Notes: generated from the sequence alone by a model not told the origin. A stretch of 15,329 nucleotides of DNA from Brachybacterium sp. (GCA_030451965.1 JAKDNE010000033.1:1-15329), one strand, 5' to 3'; positions 1 through 7,814 are shown, numbered from the stretch's first letter. A program made the numbers and translations.

Positions 1-42
1 CGGTGGGTGTCCTGCGGGGCCGCCGCGGTGAGGCACCGCGAC

Positions 43-75
43 GGCCCGTCCGGGAGTGAACCCCGGCTGCGGGCC
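43..75 (-). terminator. GC-rich hairpin downstream of the GntP permease gene
   Basis: The outer arm GGCCCG (43-48) pairs with CGGGCC (70-75), and the inner arm CCGGG (50-54) pairs with CCCGG (62-66) around a 7-base loop. It begins about 10 bases past the permease stop codon in the minus direction, where a terminator is expected. No T-tract follows, so termination is inferred only from position and stem strength. Confidence 0.3.
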
Positions 76-85
76 GGGCCGGGCC

Positions 86-1675
86 TCAGAAGGAGCCGAC
101 GGCCGAGACCAGGGCGAGCAGTGCGATCACGGTGATCACCGGCGCGACGATGGTGACCATGGCGAGGTCCTTGTAGGACTGCCGATGCGTCATCCCGCAG
201 ACCAGCAGCAGCGTGACCACCGCACCCGAGTGGGGCAGGGTGTCCAGGCCGCCGGCCGCGATCGCGGTGAGGCGGTGCATCGCCTCGAGGCTGACGCCCT
301 GGTCGATCGCCATCGTGCGCAGCTGCTCGCCGAAGGCGTTCAGCGCGATCGTCATGCCACCGGAGGAGGAGCCGGTGATCGCCGCGGTGACCGATGTCGA
401 CACCACCGAGGTGACCAGGGCGTTCCCACCCATGCCGAAGACCGCATCACGGATCACCGTGAAGCCCGCCACGGAGGCGATGACCGCGCCGTACCCGACC
501 TCGGAGGCCGTGGAGAAGATCGGCAGCATCGACCCCTTCACGCCCTCCACGAAGGAGGAGCGCAGCTCGCCGAAACGGCTCGGGTGCAGCGCCACCACGG
601 TGAGCACCGCTGCGAGGAGGGCCAGGATCACGGCCCAGATGCCGGCGCGGGTGTCCAGGTCGATCCCGCCGTACTTCTCCTCGGAGAGGTAGCCCCATTC
701 CATCGCCGGGAAGATCACCAGGGTGCAGCCGAAGTTCACCACGAACACCACCAGCAGCGGCAGGAAGGGCACCCAGCGGTTCGTCGGGGTGAAGGTCGCC
801 GTCGCGGTCATCGCCCCGGCGGAGCCGGCCTCGTCGGCCGGGCCGCTGTCCGGGGAGTCGGTGGCGACGGCCGTCCCCCGCGGGGTGGCGGGGGAGGTCT
901 CGGCGTCGGTAGAGGTGCTCGAGCCGGTGCCGGAGCCGCCGCGACCGAGCGCTCGCTGCAGGATGCCCACACGGGCCGCGGACGCGCTGCCGCGACCTGA
1001 TCTCGCGCCGCCCCCGCGGGGGCGCTCGGGGGACTCGAAGTGCTCACCGGAAGCGATCAGCGTCTTGCGGCGGTACTCGAGCCACGTCAGGCCCAGGCCG
1101 AAGATCAGCACCGTGCCGATCAGGCCGAGGCCGGGCGCGGCGTAGGTGCTGGTGCCGAAGAACTGGCCGGGGATGATGTTCTGGATCTGCGGGGTGCCCG
1201 GCAGAGCGGTCATGGTGAAGGTGAAGATGCCCAGCGCGATGGTCGCGGGGATCAGTCGCTTGGGGATGTCGGCGACCCGGAACAGCTCGCGGGCCAGCGG
1301 GAACATCACGAAGGCGACGACGAACAGGCTGATGCCGCCGTAGGTCATGAGGGCGGAGGTGATGACGGTCGCGGCCATCGCGCCGCGCACGCCGATCGCC
1401 CCGGAGACGGTGCGGGCGATGGACTCGGCGAAGCCGGTGACCGTCATCAGCACGCCGAAGGTGGCGCCCAGCAGGAAGACGGGGAAGTAGCTGCCGATGT
1501 AGCCGGCCATCGCCGGCATGAAGACCTCGGTGTAGGAGGCGAGGATCGGGGCGCCGGAGAGCAGCAGGGCGAGGGCGGCGCAGAGCGGAGCGGCGATGAT
1601 CACGGGTACGCCGCGGTAGGCGAGCGTGATCAGCAGCGCGAGGGACAGGATGATGCCGATGATCCCCAGGACCAT
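86..1675 (-). CDS. GntP-family organic-acid permease (hydroxybutyrate-permease-like)
   Basis: A 529-residue polytopic membrane protein of the GntP/ion-transporter superfamily, predicted to import a small carboxylate (gluconate, hydroxybutyrate or similar) by cation symport. Seen: hydrophobic segments along the length, the family-type stretch LPGTPQIQNIIPGQFFGTST (residues about 158-177), and near the C-terminus LPHSGAVVTLLLVCGMTH followed by QSYKDLAMVT, which I recall from beta-hydroxybutyrate permeases rather than gluconate permeases. Residues about 215-299 form a long Gly/Ser/Thr/Ala-rich loop between the two membrane halves, making the protein longer than the usual 440-470 residues. The ATG at 1675 is chosen because GAGGAG lies about 8 bases upstream and the protein then begins directly with a membrane helix. 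Open frame continues upstream to 1798 but encodes low-complexity Arg/Pro-rich sequence. It follows the PucR-type regulator on the same strand, the likely controller. Substrate is inferred. Confidence 0.87.
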   Translation of the reverse strand: MVLGIIGIILSLALLITLAYRGVPVIIAAPLCAALALLLSGAPILASYTEVFMPAMAGYIGSYFPVFLLGATFGVLMTVTGFAESIARTVSGAIGVRGAMAATVITSALMTYGGISLFVVAFVMFPLARELFRVADIPKRLIPATIALGIFTFTMTALPGTPQIQNIIPGQFFGTSTYAAPGLGLIGTVLIFGLGLTWLEYRRKTLIASGEHFESPERPRGGGARSGRGSASAARVGILQRALGRGGSGTGSSTSTDAETSPATPRGTAVATDSPDSGPADEAGSAGAMTATATFTPTNRWVPFLPLLVVFVVNFGCTLVIFPAMEWGYLSEEKYGGIDLDTRAGIWAVILALLAAVLTVVALHPSRFGELRSSFVEGVKGSMLPIFSTASEVGYGAVIASVAGFTVIRDAVFGMGGNALVTSVVSTSVTAAITGSSSGGMTIALNAFGEQLRTMAIDQGVSLEAMHRLTAIAAGGLDTLPHSGAVVTLLLVCGMTHRQSYKDLAMVTIVAPVITVIALLALVSAVGSF

Positions 1676-1701
1676 GGGTGACTCCTCGTGGGGCGGGGGA
1701 G

Positions 1702-1725
1702 ACCGCCGTCCTCGGTGACGGCGGT
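1702..1725. promoter_or_regulatory. Perfect 9-bp inverted repeat ahead of the permease gene
   Basis: ACCGCCGTC (1702-1710) and GACGGCGGT (1717-1725) are exact reverse complements around a 6-base loop. The repeat lies 26 bases upstream of the permease start codon, inside the 218-base gap between regulator and permease. It could be an operator, an mRNA hairpin influencing permease translation, or a terminator for read-through from the regulator gene. Sequence alone does not separate these. Confidence 0.4.
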
Positions 1726-1893
1726 GCGCGGGACGAGCCCCGGTGGGGGCGCAGGACCTGCCGATGGGGGAGCGTCCAGCTCCCTGCCGAGGCACCATTG
1801 CAGGCTGGAAGAACCCTCACACGCCTCCGGCCGGGCTCGCCTCGTCGCAGCGACCAACGCCCTGGCGCCCGTTTCGTAGCCGGTGACGAAGAG

Positions 1894-3063
1894 CTACGGG
1901 GCCTCGGGGCCGTGCGGCGACGCGGAGGCGGCGGTCAGCGCCCAGCTCACCTCGATCAGGTCCTCCGGATCGTGCAGGTCGGCGCCGGTCAGCTCCTGGA
2001 ACCGCTTGAGCCGGTAGCGCAGGGTGTTCACGTGCACCGGGATCGATGCGGCGGCTCGCGGGATGCTCAGCCCGTGCGCCAGGTAGGCGCGGACGGTCTC
2101 GAGCAGGAACTGTCCGAACTCACCCTCGGACTCCAGCGGCTGAAGGTGCCGGCGGCGCAGCAGTGCGGTGGCCTCGGGGCTCGCGGTGATGCCCATCCGC
2201 CAGGAGAGCGTCTCGAGGTCGGCGACGCCCCGGTGGCCCACCCGCAGCGCGGTCTCCAGCACGCGCGTCGCCGCGGCGAAGGACTCCGGCAGGTTCTCCA
2301 GGGTGCCGGCGGGGCCGAGCGCGAGCGTCGTGCCCACCGGCTCCACCCCGGGCTCCGGCGCGCCGATCACCACCCCCACCTCGGCGGTGCCGTGCGGTGT
2401 GCTCAGTGCCGTGACGCCGGCGCGCTCGGCCCAGCCCTGGATCCGTCGGCCGACGTCGACGCGGTGGTCATGCCGGGGTGCGGCCAGTGCCCGCACCCCC
2501 TGGTCGCCGACGCCGTAGGCCGCCGCACCGCTGCGCAGCTCGGTGCGGGGCAGCCCGGTCATCACCGCGTCGATGATCCAGCGGGAGCGCCGGCCGGAGT
2601 CGGCGACGGCCTCGGCGAGGGACCGTTCCTGATGGGCGATCACCGCGCGGGTGGAGAACGCGTCACCGAGGGACCACAGCAGGTTCGCGCCGGCGAGCAC
2701 CTCCTCGGCGGACATCCCGTGCTCCGGGGCCAGTCGCTGCAGGCGTCCCAGGATCACTGTCATGCACAGTCGGAACCCCGCCAGCACGCTGCCGAGCGGC
2801 ACCCCCTGCCCCATCCGCTCGAGCGCGAGCTCCTCCGCCTCGTCGATCTGCGTTGCATCGGGTGCGGCACCGCTGCGGAGGGTGCGGATGCTGAGGCCGA
2901 TGTTGCGGTGGATCGATGCCTCGAGCGAGGCCGCCGGGACCTCGTCGTAGCCGGGCAGGGCCTCGCGGATCGCGGTCGTGGTCTCCGGGACCAGCGCCGC
3001 ATCATCCTCGAGGGCGTCGAGGATCCGGTGCAGGGGCTCACCGGCGGCGGGCGGATGCGTCAT
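1894..3063 (-). CDS. PucR/CdaR-type transcriptional regulator
   Basis: A 389-residue cytoplasmic DNA-binding regulator. The C-terminus (residues about 319-375) is the PucR-type helix-turn-helix: FLLETVRAYLAHGLS, then IPRAAASIPVHVNTLRYRLK and RFQELTGADLHDPED, with the hallmark VHVNTLRYRL recognition segment. The central part (about 180-290) would be the degenerate GGDEF-like/sensor region of CdaR regulators, and the N-terminal part (about 40-160) is helical like the RsbRD-like domain seen in many actinobacterial PucR proteins. The ATG at 3063 is preceded by GGAGCGAGGAG with good spacing. The gene lies between the DsbA-like gene (67-base gap) and the permease gene on one strand. By position it probably controls the permease, and possibly the divergent thiolase operon. 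The effector is unknown; members of this family usually respond to the substrate of the adjacent transporter. Confidence 0.88.
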   Translation of the reverse strand: MTHPPAAGEPLHRILDALEDDAALVPETTTAIREALPGYDEVPAASLEASIHRNIGLSIRTLRSGAAPDATQIDEAEELALERMGQGVPLGSVLAGFRLCMTVILGRLQRLAPEHGMSAEEVLAGANLLWSLGDAFSTRAVIAHQERSLAEAVADSGRRSRWIIDAVMTGLPRTELRSGAAAYGVGDQGVRALAAPRHDHRVDVGRRIQGWAERAGVTALSTPHGTAEVGVVIGAPEPGVEPVGTTLALGPAGTLENLPESFAAATRVLETALRVGHRGVADLETLSWRMGITASPEATALLRRRHLQPLESEGEFGQFLLETVRAYLAHGLSIPRAAASIPVHVNTLRYRLKRFQELTGADLHDPEDLIEVSWALTAASASPHGPEAP

Positions 3064-3130
3064 CGGGCTCCTCGCTCCTTCGTGGTGAGTGTCTGCAGTG
3101 AGGGGGGCTCAGCATGCCGCCGCCGGGACG

Positions 3131-3874
3131 TCACGCCGCGGCGATGGCCTCCTCGAGGGAGCCGGGCGCGATGAGGTCCCCGGTGAACTGCTCGCCGTCG
3201 ATGAACACCGCCGGGGTGCCCTGGGTGGTCGACTGCGCCGCGGGTTCGACGACGTCCTGGATCCAGGGGAGGTAGGTGCCCTCGGTGAGGCACTCGCCGA
3301 CCTCCAGGCCGGTGGCCTCCGAGATCCGCGTGTCCAGCTCGGCGTCGCTCAGGCCGGCGGCGTCGGGCTGGTCCGTGAACAGCGCGGTCTCGGCCGCGGA
3401 CCACTGGGCCGGGTCCTCGGCGTATGCGCAGACGGCGGCGTTCGCTGCGCGCCCGGAGTAGCCCGCCGGTGTCGAGCTCGCGTCGAGCATCGGCCGCGGG
3501 TGCATGCGCAGCGTGATCTCGCCGTCCTGGGCCAGTCGGGCCAGGTCCTCGCCCTGGGCGTCATGGAAGGTGGCGCAGTGCGGGCACAGGAAATCGATGT
3601 ACACCTCGACGACGGGCCCGTCCTCGCTCGTGCTCACCTCGAGGTACGGCTGGTCCGCTGCGACGCCGGGCGGGAGCACGAGCTCGCCGCCCCCGGACGT
3701 CTCCTCCGGGTGCGTCCCGGGGGCCGTGTCGGGGCTCGTGTCGGGACTGGAGGAGTTCCAGAACGTGACGCCGCCGATGACGACCACGAGCACGATCACC
3801 AGCAGGGCGGCGAGGCATGTGATGCCGGCGACGATGCCGATGATGAGCGGGGTGCGAGAGCGGGGTGCGGCCAT
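3131..3874 (-). CDS. Membrane-anchored DsbA-family thioredoxin-fold protein
   Basis: A 247-residue protein with one N-terminal membrane helix (residues about 9-38), a Ser/Pro/Thr/Glu-rich linker (40-62) and an extracytoplasmic thioredoxin-like domain of the DsbA/Thioredoxin_4 type. The active-site motif is C97-P98-H99-C100 in the context DFLCPHCATFHD. The cis-proline loop is QGTPAVFIDG (P221). An alpha-helical insertion lies between them, as expected for DsbA rather than classic thioredoxin. Two further cysteines (in AAVCAY and VGECLT) could form a structural disulfide. The probable role is thiol oxidation or disulfide exchange in exported proteins. No ribosome-binding site precedes the ATG; instead TAGGCT ends six bases before it, suggesting a leaderless transcript. 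It may be co-transcribed with the downstream regulator. A link to the toxin/lipoprotein island to the right is possible but unsupported. Confidence 0.88.
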   Translation of the reverse strand: MAAPRSRTPLIIGIVAGITCLAALLVIVLVVVIGGVTFWNSSSPDTSPDTAPGTHPEETSGGGELVLPPGVAADQPYLEVSTSEDGPVVEVYIDFLCPHCATFHDAQGEDLARLAQDGEITLRMHPRPMLDASSTPAGYSGRAANAAVCAYAEDPAQWSAAETALFTDQPDAAGLSDAELDTRISEATGLEVGECLTEGTYLPWIQDVVEPAAQSTTQGTPAVFIDGEQFTGDLIAPGSLEEAIAAA

Positions 3875-3880
3875 GCGCTC

Positions 3881-3886
3881 AGCCTA
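3881..3886 (-). promoter_or_regulatory. Leaderless -10 element of the DsbA-like gene
   Basis: TAGGCT on the minus strand (TANNNT consensus) ends exactly six bases before the ATG at 3874, so transcription would begin at or next to the start codon. A weak -35 resemblance (GGGACC) lies about 18 bases upstream. The same spacing occurs at three other genes in the window. Confidence 0.42.
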
Positions 3887-3936
3887 TCGGCGGGTCCTGC
3901 CGGCGGTCCCACTTCCCCCGGGGTACCTGCAACCCG

Positions 3937-3942
3937 TAGTAT
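3937..3942 (+). promoter_or_regulatory. Candidate -10 element of the thiolase operon
   Basis: TAGTAT fits TANNNT and sits in a less GC-rich patch of the 145-base divergent gap. It would give a start site near 3949 and a leader of about 70 bases carrying the GAAGGAGA ribosome-binding site. The -35 region is poor (TTCCCC). Confidence 0.38.
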
Positions 3943-4019
3943 CAGGAACGTCGGGCAGTGCGCATCTCGCCGTCCCGGCCGGCAACCGCCGCAGACATCG
4001 CCGTCGAAGGAGAATCCTC

Positions 4020-5237
4020 GTGCCCGAGGCCGTCATCGTCGCCACCGCCCGCTCACCCATCGGCCGTGCCCGCAAGGGATCGCTGAAGGACATCCGCCCC
4101 GACGACCTCGTGGGCCAGATGATCCAGACGGCGCTGGACCAGGTGCCGCAGCTGGATCCGACCACGATCGACGATCTGCAGCTGGGCTGCGCGATCCCCG
4201 AGGGCCAGCAGGGCGGGAACCTCGCCCGCACCGTCGCCGTCCGCCTCGGCCTGGACACCGTGCCCGGTGCGACCGTGACCCGCTTCTGCGCCTCCTCGAT
4301 CCAGACCACCCGCGCCGCCTTCCACGCGATCGCCTCCGGAGAGGCCCGCGCGGTGATCTCCGCCGGCGTCGAGTCGATCTCGATGAGCAGCGGCAAGCTC
4401 ATGGAGGAGGACTCCCGCGACCCGCTGTTCCAGGGCGCCTGGGAGCGCACCGCACAGCGCGCCACGCGCGAGATCCCCGCCCCCTGGCACGATCCGCGGG
4501 AGGACGGCGAGCTGCCCGACGCCTACATCGCCATGGGCCAGACCGCCGAGAACGTCGCCGAGCTGCGCGGCGTGAGCCGCCAGGCGCAGGACGAGTACGC
4601 GGTGCGCTCCCAGAACCGTGCCGAGGCCGCCATCGCCTCCGGCTTCTACGAGCGGGACATCACCCCCGTCACCCTGCCCGACGGCACCGTGGTCGGCGCC
4701 GACGACTCCCCGCGCGCCGGCGTCACCCTCGAGGCCGTGGGCTCACTCGACCCCGTCTTCCGGCCCGAGGGGACCATCACCGCCGGCAACTGCTGCCCGC
4801 TGAACGACGGCGCCGCAGCGCTCGTGGTGATGGAAGCCGGGTATGCGGAGGAGCTGGGCATCACCCCGCTGGCCCGCGTCATCGCGACCGGCGTCTCCGG
4901 CCTCAGCCCCGAGATCATGGGGCTCGGCCCCGTCGAGGCGACCCGCCGGGCGCTCGCGCTCGCCGACATGACCATCGAGGACATCGACCTCGTCGAGTTC
5001 AACGAGGCCTTCGCCGCACAGGTGCTGCCCGCCGCCGAGGACCTCGGCATCGACCACGACAAGCTCAACGTCCACGGCGGAGCGATCGCGCTCGGCCACC
5101 CCTGGGGCTCCACCGGCGCCCGCATGACCACCACCCTGCTGCACGGCCTGCAGGAGCGCGAGGGCCGCTACGGCCTGGCGACCCTGTGCGTCGGCGGCGG
5201 CCAGGGCATGGCCCTCATCATCGAAAGGATCTACTGA
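4020..5237 (+). CDS. Thiolase (acetyl-CoA acetyltransferase / acyltransferase)
   Basis: A 405-residue cytoplasmic thiolase that cleaves 3-ketoacyl-CoA with CoA, or condenses two acetyl-CoA. All landmark residues are present: nucleophile C90 in VTRFCASSIQTTR, NEAF in VEFNEAFAAQ, H360 in GGAIALGHPWGSTGARM and the second catalytic cysteine C390 in LCVGGGQGMA. Length is normal for the family. The start is the GTG at 4020 (MPEAVIVATARSPIGRA), the usual thiolase N-terminus, with AAGGAGA at good spacing; open frame upstream is not thiolase-like. Unusual details are CASSIQ where CASGLQ is more common, and GHPWGSTG where GHPLGATG is common. The stop codon overlaps the start of the acyl-CoA dehydrogenase gene (TGATG), so the two are translationally coupled and probably act in one beta-oxidation-like route. 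Chain length and the degradative or biosynthetic direction cannot be told. Confidence 0.95.
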   Translation: MPEAVIVATARSPIGRARKGSLKDIRPDDLVGQMIQTALDQVPQLDPTTIDDLQLGCAIPEGQQGGNLARTVAVRLGLDTVPGATVTRFCASSIQTTRAAFHAIASGEARAVISAGVESISMSSGKLMEEDSRDPLFQGAWERTAQRATREIPAPWHDPREDGELPDAYIAMGQTAENVAELRGVSRQAQDEYAVRSQNRAEAAIASGFYERDITPVTLPDGTVVGADDSPRAGVTLEAVGSLDPVFRPEGTITAGNCCPLNDGAAALVVMEAGYAEELGITPLARVIATGVSGLSPEIMGLGPVEATRRALALADMTIEDIDLVEFNEAFAAQVLPAAEDLGIDHDKLNVHGGAIALGHPWGSTGARMTTTLLHGLQEREGRYGLATLCVGGGQGMALIIERIY

Positions 5238-6580
5238 TGACCAGCAACGACCCCAGCGGCTGGGACGCACCTGCTCCCGGCCACATCTCCCTCGGCGGCA
5301 ATCCCGGCAGCCCCGATGACGCGCGCTCCGACTCGGTCGTCACCGACCGCGCCGTCGTCTCCGCTCCCGACGCCGCCGCCTCGACCCCCGCCGAGCTGCT
5401 GCCCGCCGTCGCCGACCACTACTCCCTGTTCCAGGACGTCGCCGGTGAGGACCTCGCGGCCTGGGCGGACGCCCGCTCGCTGGCCGCCGAGGTGCTGCCG
5501 CAGATCAACGACTGGTGGGACCGCGGCGAGTACCCGATCGAGCTGATCGCCCGGCTCGGCGAGCTCGACCTGCTCACCGACGGCCTCGACGTGCCCGGCC
5601 ACCGCACCCTCTCCCCGCTCGCGACCGGGCTGGTGAACATGGAGCTCTCCCGGATCGACGGGAGCGTGGGCACCATGGTCGGCGTCCAGGGCGGCCTCGC
5701 CCTGCGCTCGATCATGCTGCTGGGCTCCGCGGAGCAGAAGCAGCGCTGGGCCGAGCCGCTGGTCACCGGCGCCGAGCACGGCGCCTTCGCCCTCACCGAG
5801 CCCGACCACGGCTCCGACTCCGTGTCGCTGGAGACGGTCGCCCGCCGCGATGGCGAGGACTGGGTGCTCTCGGGCCAGAAGCGCTGGATCGGCAACGGCG
5901 TCGGCTGCCATGTCTCGGTGGTGTGGGCACGGGTCGATGACGAGTCCCAGCCCGAGCTGCACGGCCAGGTCAGCGGGTTCCTCGTGGACCAGTCCCTGCC
6001 CGGCTACGAGGCCGAGGTGATCCGCGGCAAGGTCGCCCTGCGCGCCATCCACCAGGCCCACATCACCCTCACCGACGTGCGGGTGCCGCTGGATCAGCGC
6101 CTGCCCGGTGCCCGCTCCTTCAAGGACACCTCCGTCATCCTCTTCGCCACCCGCGCCGGGGTCGCCTGGGGCGCGCTCGGCCACGCCCTGGCCTGCTACG
6201 AGGCCGCGCTCGAGCATGCCTCGACACGGATCCAGTTCGGCCGGCCGCTCGCCAAGGCACAGAATGTCCAGGTGCGACTGGCGTCGATGCTGCAGACGCT
6301 GACCTCGATGCAGCTGCACTGCGTGCGCCTCGCAGAGCTCGAGGCCGCCGGCACCATCCGCCCCGAGCAGGCGTCGCTGGCGAAGGTGCACAACACCCGC
6401 GCCGCCCGGGAGATCGCCTCCGACGCCCGCGACATGCTCGGCGGCTCCGGGATCCTGCTGGAGAACCGCGTGGTGCGCCACCGCAGCGACATCGAGGCCC
6501 TGCACACCTACGAGGGCACCGACACCATGCAGTCGCTCATCGTGGGCCGGTCGATCACGGGGGTCAGCGCCTTCGCGTGA
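5237..6580 (+). CDS. Acyl-CoA dehydrogenase, glutaryl-CoA-dehydrogenase-like subfamily
   Basis: A 447-residue FAD-dependent acyl-CoA dehydrogenase introducing an alpha,beta double bond into an acyl-CoA. Seen: FALTEPDHGSDS (residues 184-195, FAD/substrate loop), WIGNG in the middle domain, RIQFGRPL and ARDMLGGSGI in the C-terminal helical domain, and TYEGTDTMQSLIVGRSITG with the catalytic-base glutamate at about E426. The C-terminal signature places it with glutaryl-CoA-dehydrogenase-like enzymes. However, at the place of human GCDH Arg94/Ser98 (by recall) the stretch RIDGSVGTMVGVQ has glycines, so a dicarboxylic substrate is unlikely. The first ~55 residues are a Ser/Asp/Ala/Pro-rich extension absent from typical members. 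The ATG overlaps the thiolase stop by one base. A hairpin follows the stop. Pieces of a second, broken copy of the 3' part lie at 8449-8519 and 10490-10522. Confidence 0.94.
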   Translation: MTSNDPSGWDAPAPGHISLGGNPGSPDDARSDSVVTDRAVVSAPDAAASTPAELLPAVADHYSLFQDVAGEDLAAWADARSLAAEVLPQINDWWDRGEYPIELIARLGELDLLTDGLDVPGHRTLSPLATGLVNMELSRIDGSVGTMVGVQGGLALRSIMLLGSAEQKQRWAEPLVTGAEHGAFALTEPDHGSDSVSLETVARRDGEDWVLSGQKRWIGNGVGCHVSVVWARVDDESQPELHGQVSGFLVDQSLPGYEAEVIRGKVALRAIHQAHITLTDVRVPLDQRLPGARSFKDTSVILFATRAGVAWGALGHALACYEAALEHASTRIQFGRPLAKAQNVQVRLASMLQTLTSMQLHCVRLAELEAAGTIRPEQASLAKVHNTRAAREIASDARDMLGGSGILLENRVVRHRSDIEALHTYEGTDTMQSLIVGRSITGVSAFA

Positions 6581-6597
6581 CGAGCCGGGCATCTCCG

Positions 6598-6619
6598 GCC
6601 GAGGACGCCGGTCCTCGGC
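6598..6619. terminator. Hairpin between convergent acyl-CoA dehydrogenase and calpain-like genes
   Basis: GCCGAGGAC (6598-6606) and GTCCTCGGC (6611-6619) form a perfect 9-bp stem with the 4-base loop GCCG. An alternative longer pairing of GGCCGAGG with CCTCGGCC at 6623-6630 is also possible. It lies 17 bases after the dehydrogenase stop and 42 bases past the stop of the convergent gene, so it may serve both directions. No clear U-tract follows. Confidence 0.5.
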
Positions 6620-6661
6620 GGCCTCGGCCGGGAGGGGGTGCTGGAGCCGCTTCGGCGTCGA

Positions 6662-7753
6662 TCAGCTCTCGGGATCCTCTGAGATCGTGACGTTCTGGAA
6701 CCGCTCCCGGTACTCCTCCTCGGTCAGGACCAGCTCTCCGGGCTTGTGCACGTCGTCGTCCGATTGGAAGCCTCCGTCCGGGCCCCACGGGTTCTGCAGC
6801 ACGACATGGCCGTCCTCCGTCACGTCGGTGACCACGTACACATGGGTGCTCACGGTGTCTCGGGGTACGGCGCCATCTCTATCGCTCCAGGACTCCGCGT
6901 CGAACAGCCCGCCCTCACCGTCGCGGGGCCCGGTGTCCGCGACGACCACATGCCCGGCGGCGAGCTCATCCCGGAGCTGGTCGATCGAGGGCTCGTCGTC
7001 GTACGTCCTCGTGTCCTGGCCGGTGAGGGTGAACATCGGATCTGCCGCGTGTCCGCCATTCTCGATCTCTCCGTACCCTCCGCGGTGTGATGCGTAGGCG
7101 GTCTCGACGATCGACATGGTCGAGATGTCGCCGTTGCTGTCACGGACTCCGTTCCCGGCGACCTCCGGGTCGACTGTCACGATCCTCTCCTGCACGCGTC
7201 CCAGGAAGTCCTTCTCGTAGAAGCGCACGTGGTACTGGCCGTCCTCGAACCAGACGTTCTCCTCGAGGAAAGCGGGGTTCGTCCGTGCCACCGCGGCCAA
7301 GGGCGCGAGGAAGAAGCAATCGCCCATCCCACCCTGAGTGATGCCCTCTGCATCTCGCCGAATCGCTGCCGGATCGCCGACGTCGTCCTGTACACCGGCC
7401 GGGACGGCGACGGGGTCCCCACTGTCTTCGGTCGTCTTCGGCGACGAGCGATCGCCGCCCCCGCCCGGGCCGACGGCCGCCGAGCCGTCCGCGGCGCTCG
7501 CCGCGTCCTGCTCCTCCGCGTCAGACCGTGCTCGCCGGCCCAGCGTGCCTAGGAGCTCGACAGCGTGTGCGCCGGGGTGCTCGACCTGGGCCGAGAAGGC
7601 GCTGAGGAATGCCTCGCAATCCGGACCGACCCAGCCTGCGGACCGCACCGCACCCCGCATCGCCTGCAGGAGCGAATCGAGCTGTGACTGCATTCGCTCT
7701 GCATGGTCGGCCCAGGCTGCCAGCATGTTCGTCTCTGCACCCAGGAAAGTCAT
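6662..7753 (-). CDS. WXG100-like N-terminus fused to calpain-type cysteine protease; putative secreted toxin
   Basis: A 363-residue protein with two parts. Residues 1-~75 resemble a WXG100 helical hairpin: amphipathic helix, W41-V-G43, then PDCEAFLSAF, matching the W-x-G-x-D-x-x-x-F pattern of type VII (ESX) substrates. Residues ~76-135 are an Asp/Gly/Ser/Pro-rich linker. Residues ~136-345 are a papain-fold calpain (peptidase family C2) domain: ITQGGMGDCFFLAPLAAVA with nucleophile C146, STHVYVVTDV with H304, and VLQNPWGPDGGF with N321. The oxyanion glutamine is probably Q140, so the catalytic set looks complete. Predicted role: exported protease effector acting on a target in a competitor cell or the envelope. 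The ATG at 7753 is preceded by GGGGGTGG; open frame upstream to 7927 encodes no recognisable domain. It is divergent from a lipoprotein gene. No ESX secretion machinery is in the window. The domain calls are strong; the toxin role is inferred. Confidence 0.82.
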   Translation of the reverse strand: MTFLGAETNMLAAWADHAERMQSQLDSLLQAMRGAVRSAGWVGPDCEAFLSAFSAQVEHPGAHAVELLGTLGRRARSDAEEQDAASAADGSAAVGPGGGGDRSSPKTTEDSGDPVAVPAGVQDDVGDPAAIRRDAEGITQGGMGDCFFLAPLAAVARTNPAFLEENVWFEDGQYHVRFYEKDFLGRVQERIVTVDPEVAGNGVRDSNGDISTMSIVETAYASHRGGYGEIENGGHAADPMFTLTGQDTRTYDDEPSIDQLRDELAAGHVVVADTGPRDGEGGLFDAESWSDRDGAVPRDTVSTHVYVVTDVTEDGHVVLQNPWGPDGGFQSDDDVHKPGELVLTEEEYRERFQNVTISEDPES

Positions 7754-7785
7754 CACCACCCCCGACAGATCACCGATGAGCAGGA

Positions 7786-7814
7786 ACGCTATCCTCGACG
7801 CGATCCGAGGTCGA
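7786..7814 (-). promoter_or_regulatory. Candidate promoter of the calpain-like toxin gene
   Basis: On the minus strand TCGACC (-35, 7814-7809) is separated by 17 bases from TAGCGT (-10, 7791-7786), 32 bases before the ATG at 7753. The hexamers match TTGACA at four of six positions and TANNNT fully. Confidence 0.4.

Noticed and set aside
3089..4019. Very long plus-strand open frame running over the DsbA-like gene toward the thiolase operon
   Set aside because: It encodes Arg/Gly/Ala-rich low-complexity sequence opposite a gene with a clear CPHC motif; long antisense frames are expected at this GC content.
5237..6580. Naming the gene gcdH (glutaryl-CoA dehydrogenase)
   Set aside because: Residues expected to bind the glutaryl carboxylate are not seen, so the specific name is not supported.
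6662..7753. A complete type VII secretion locus
   Set aside because: No EccC-type ATPase, EccB/D/E or mycosin gene is present in the window; only the WXG-like effector hints at such a system elsewhere.
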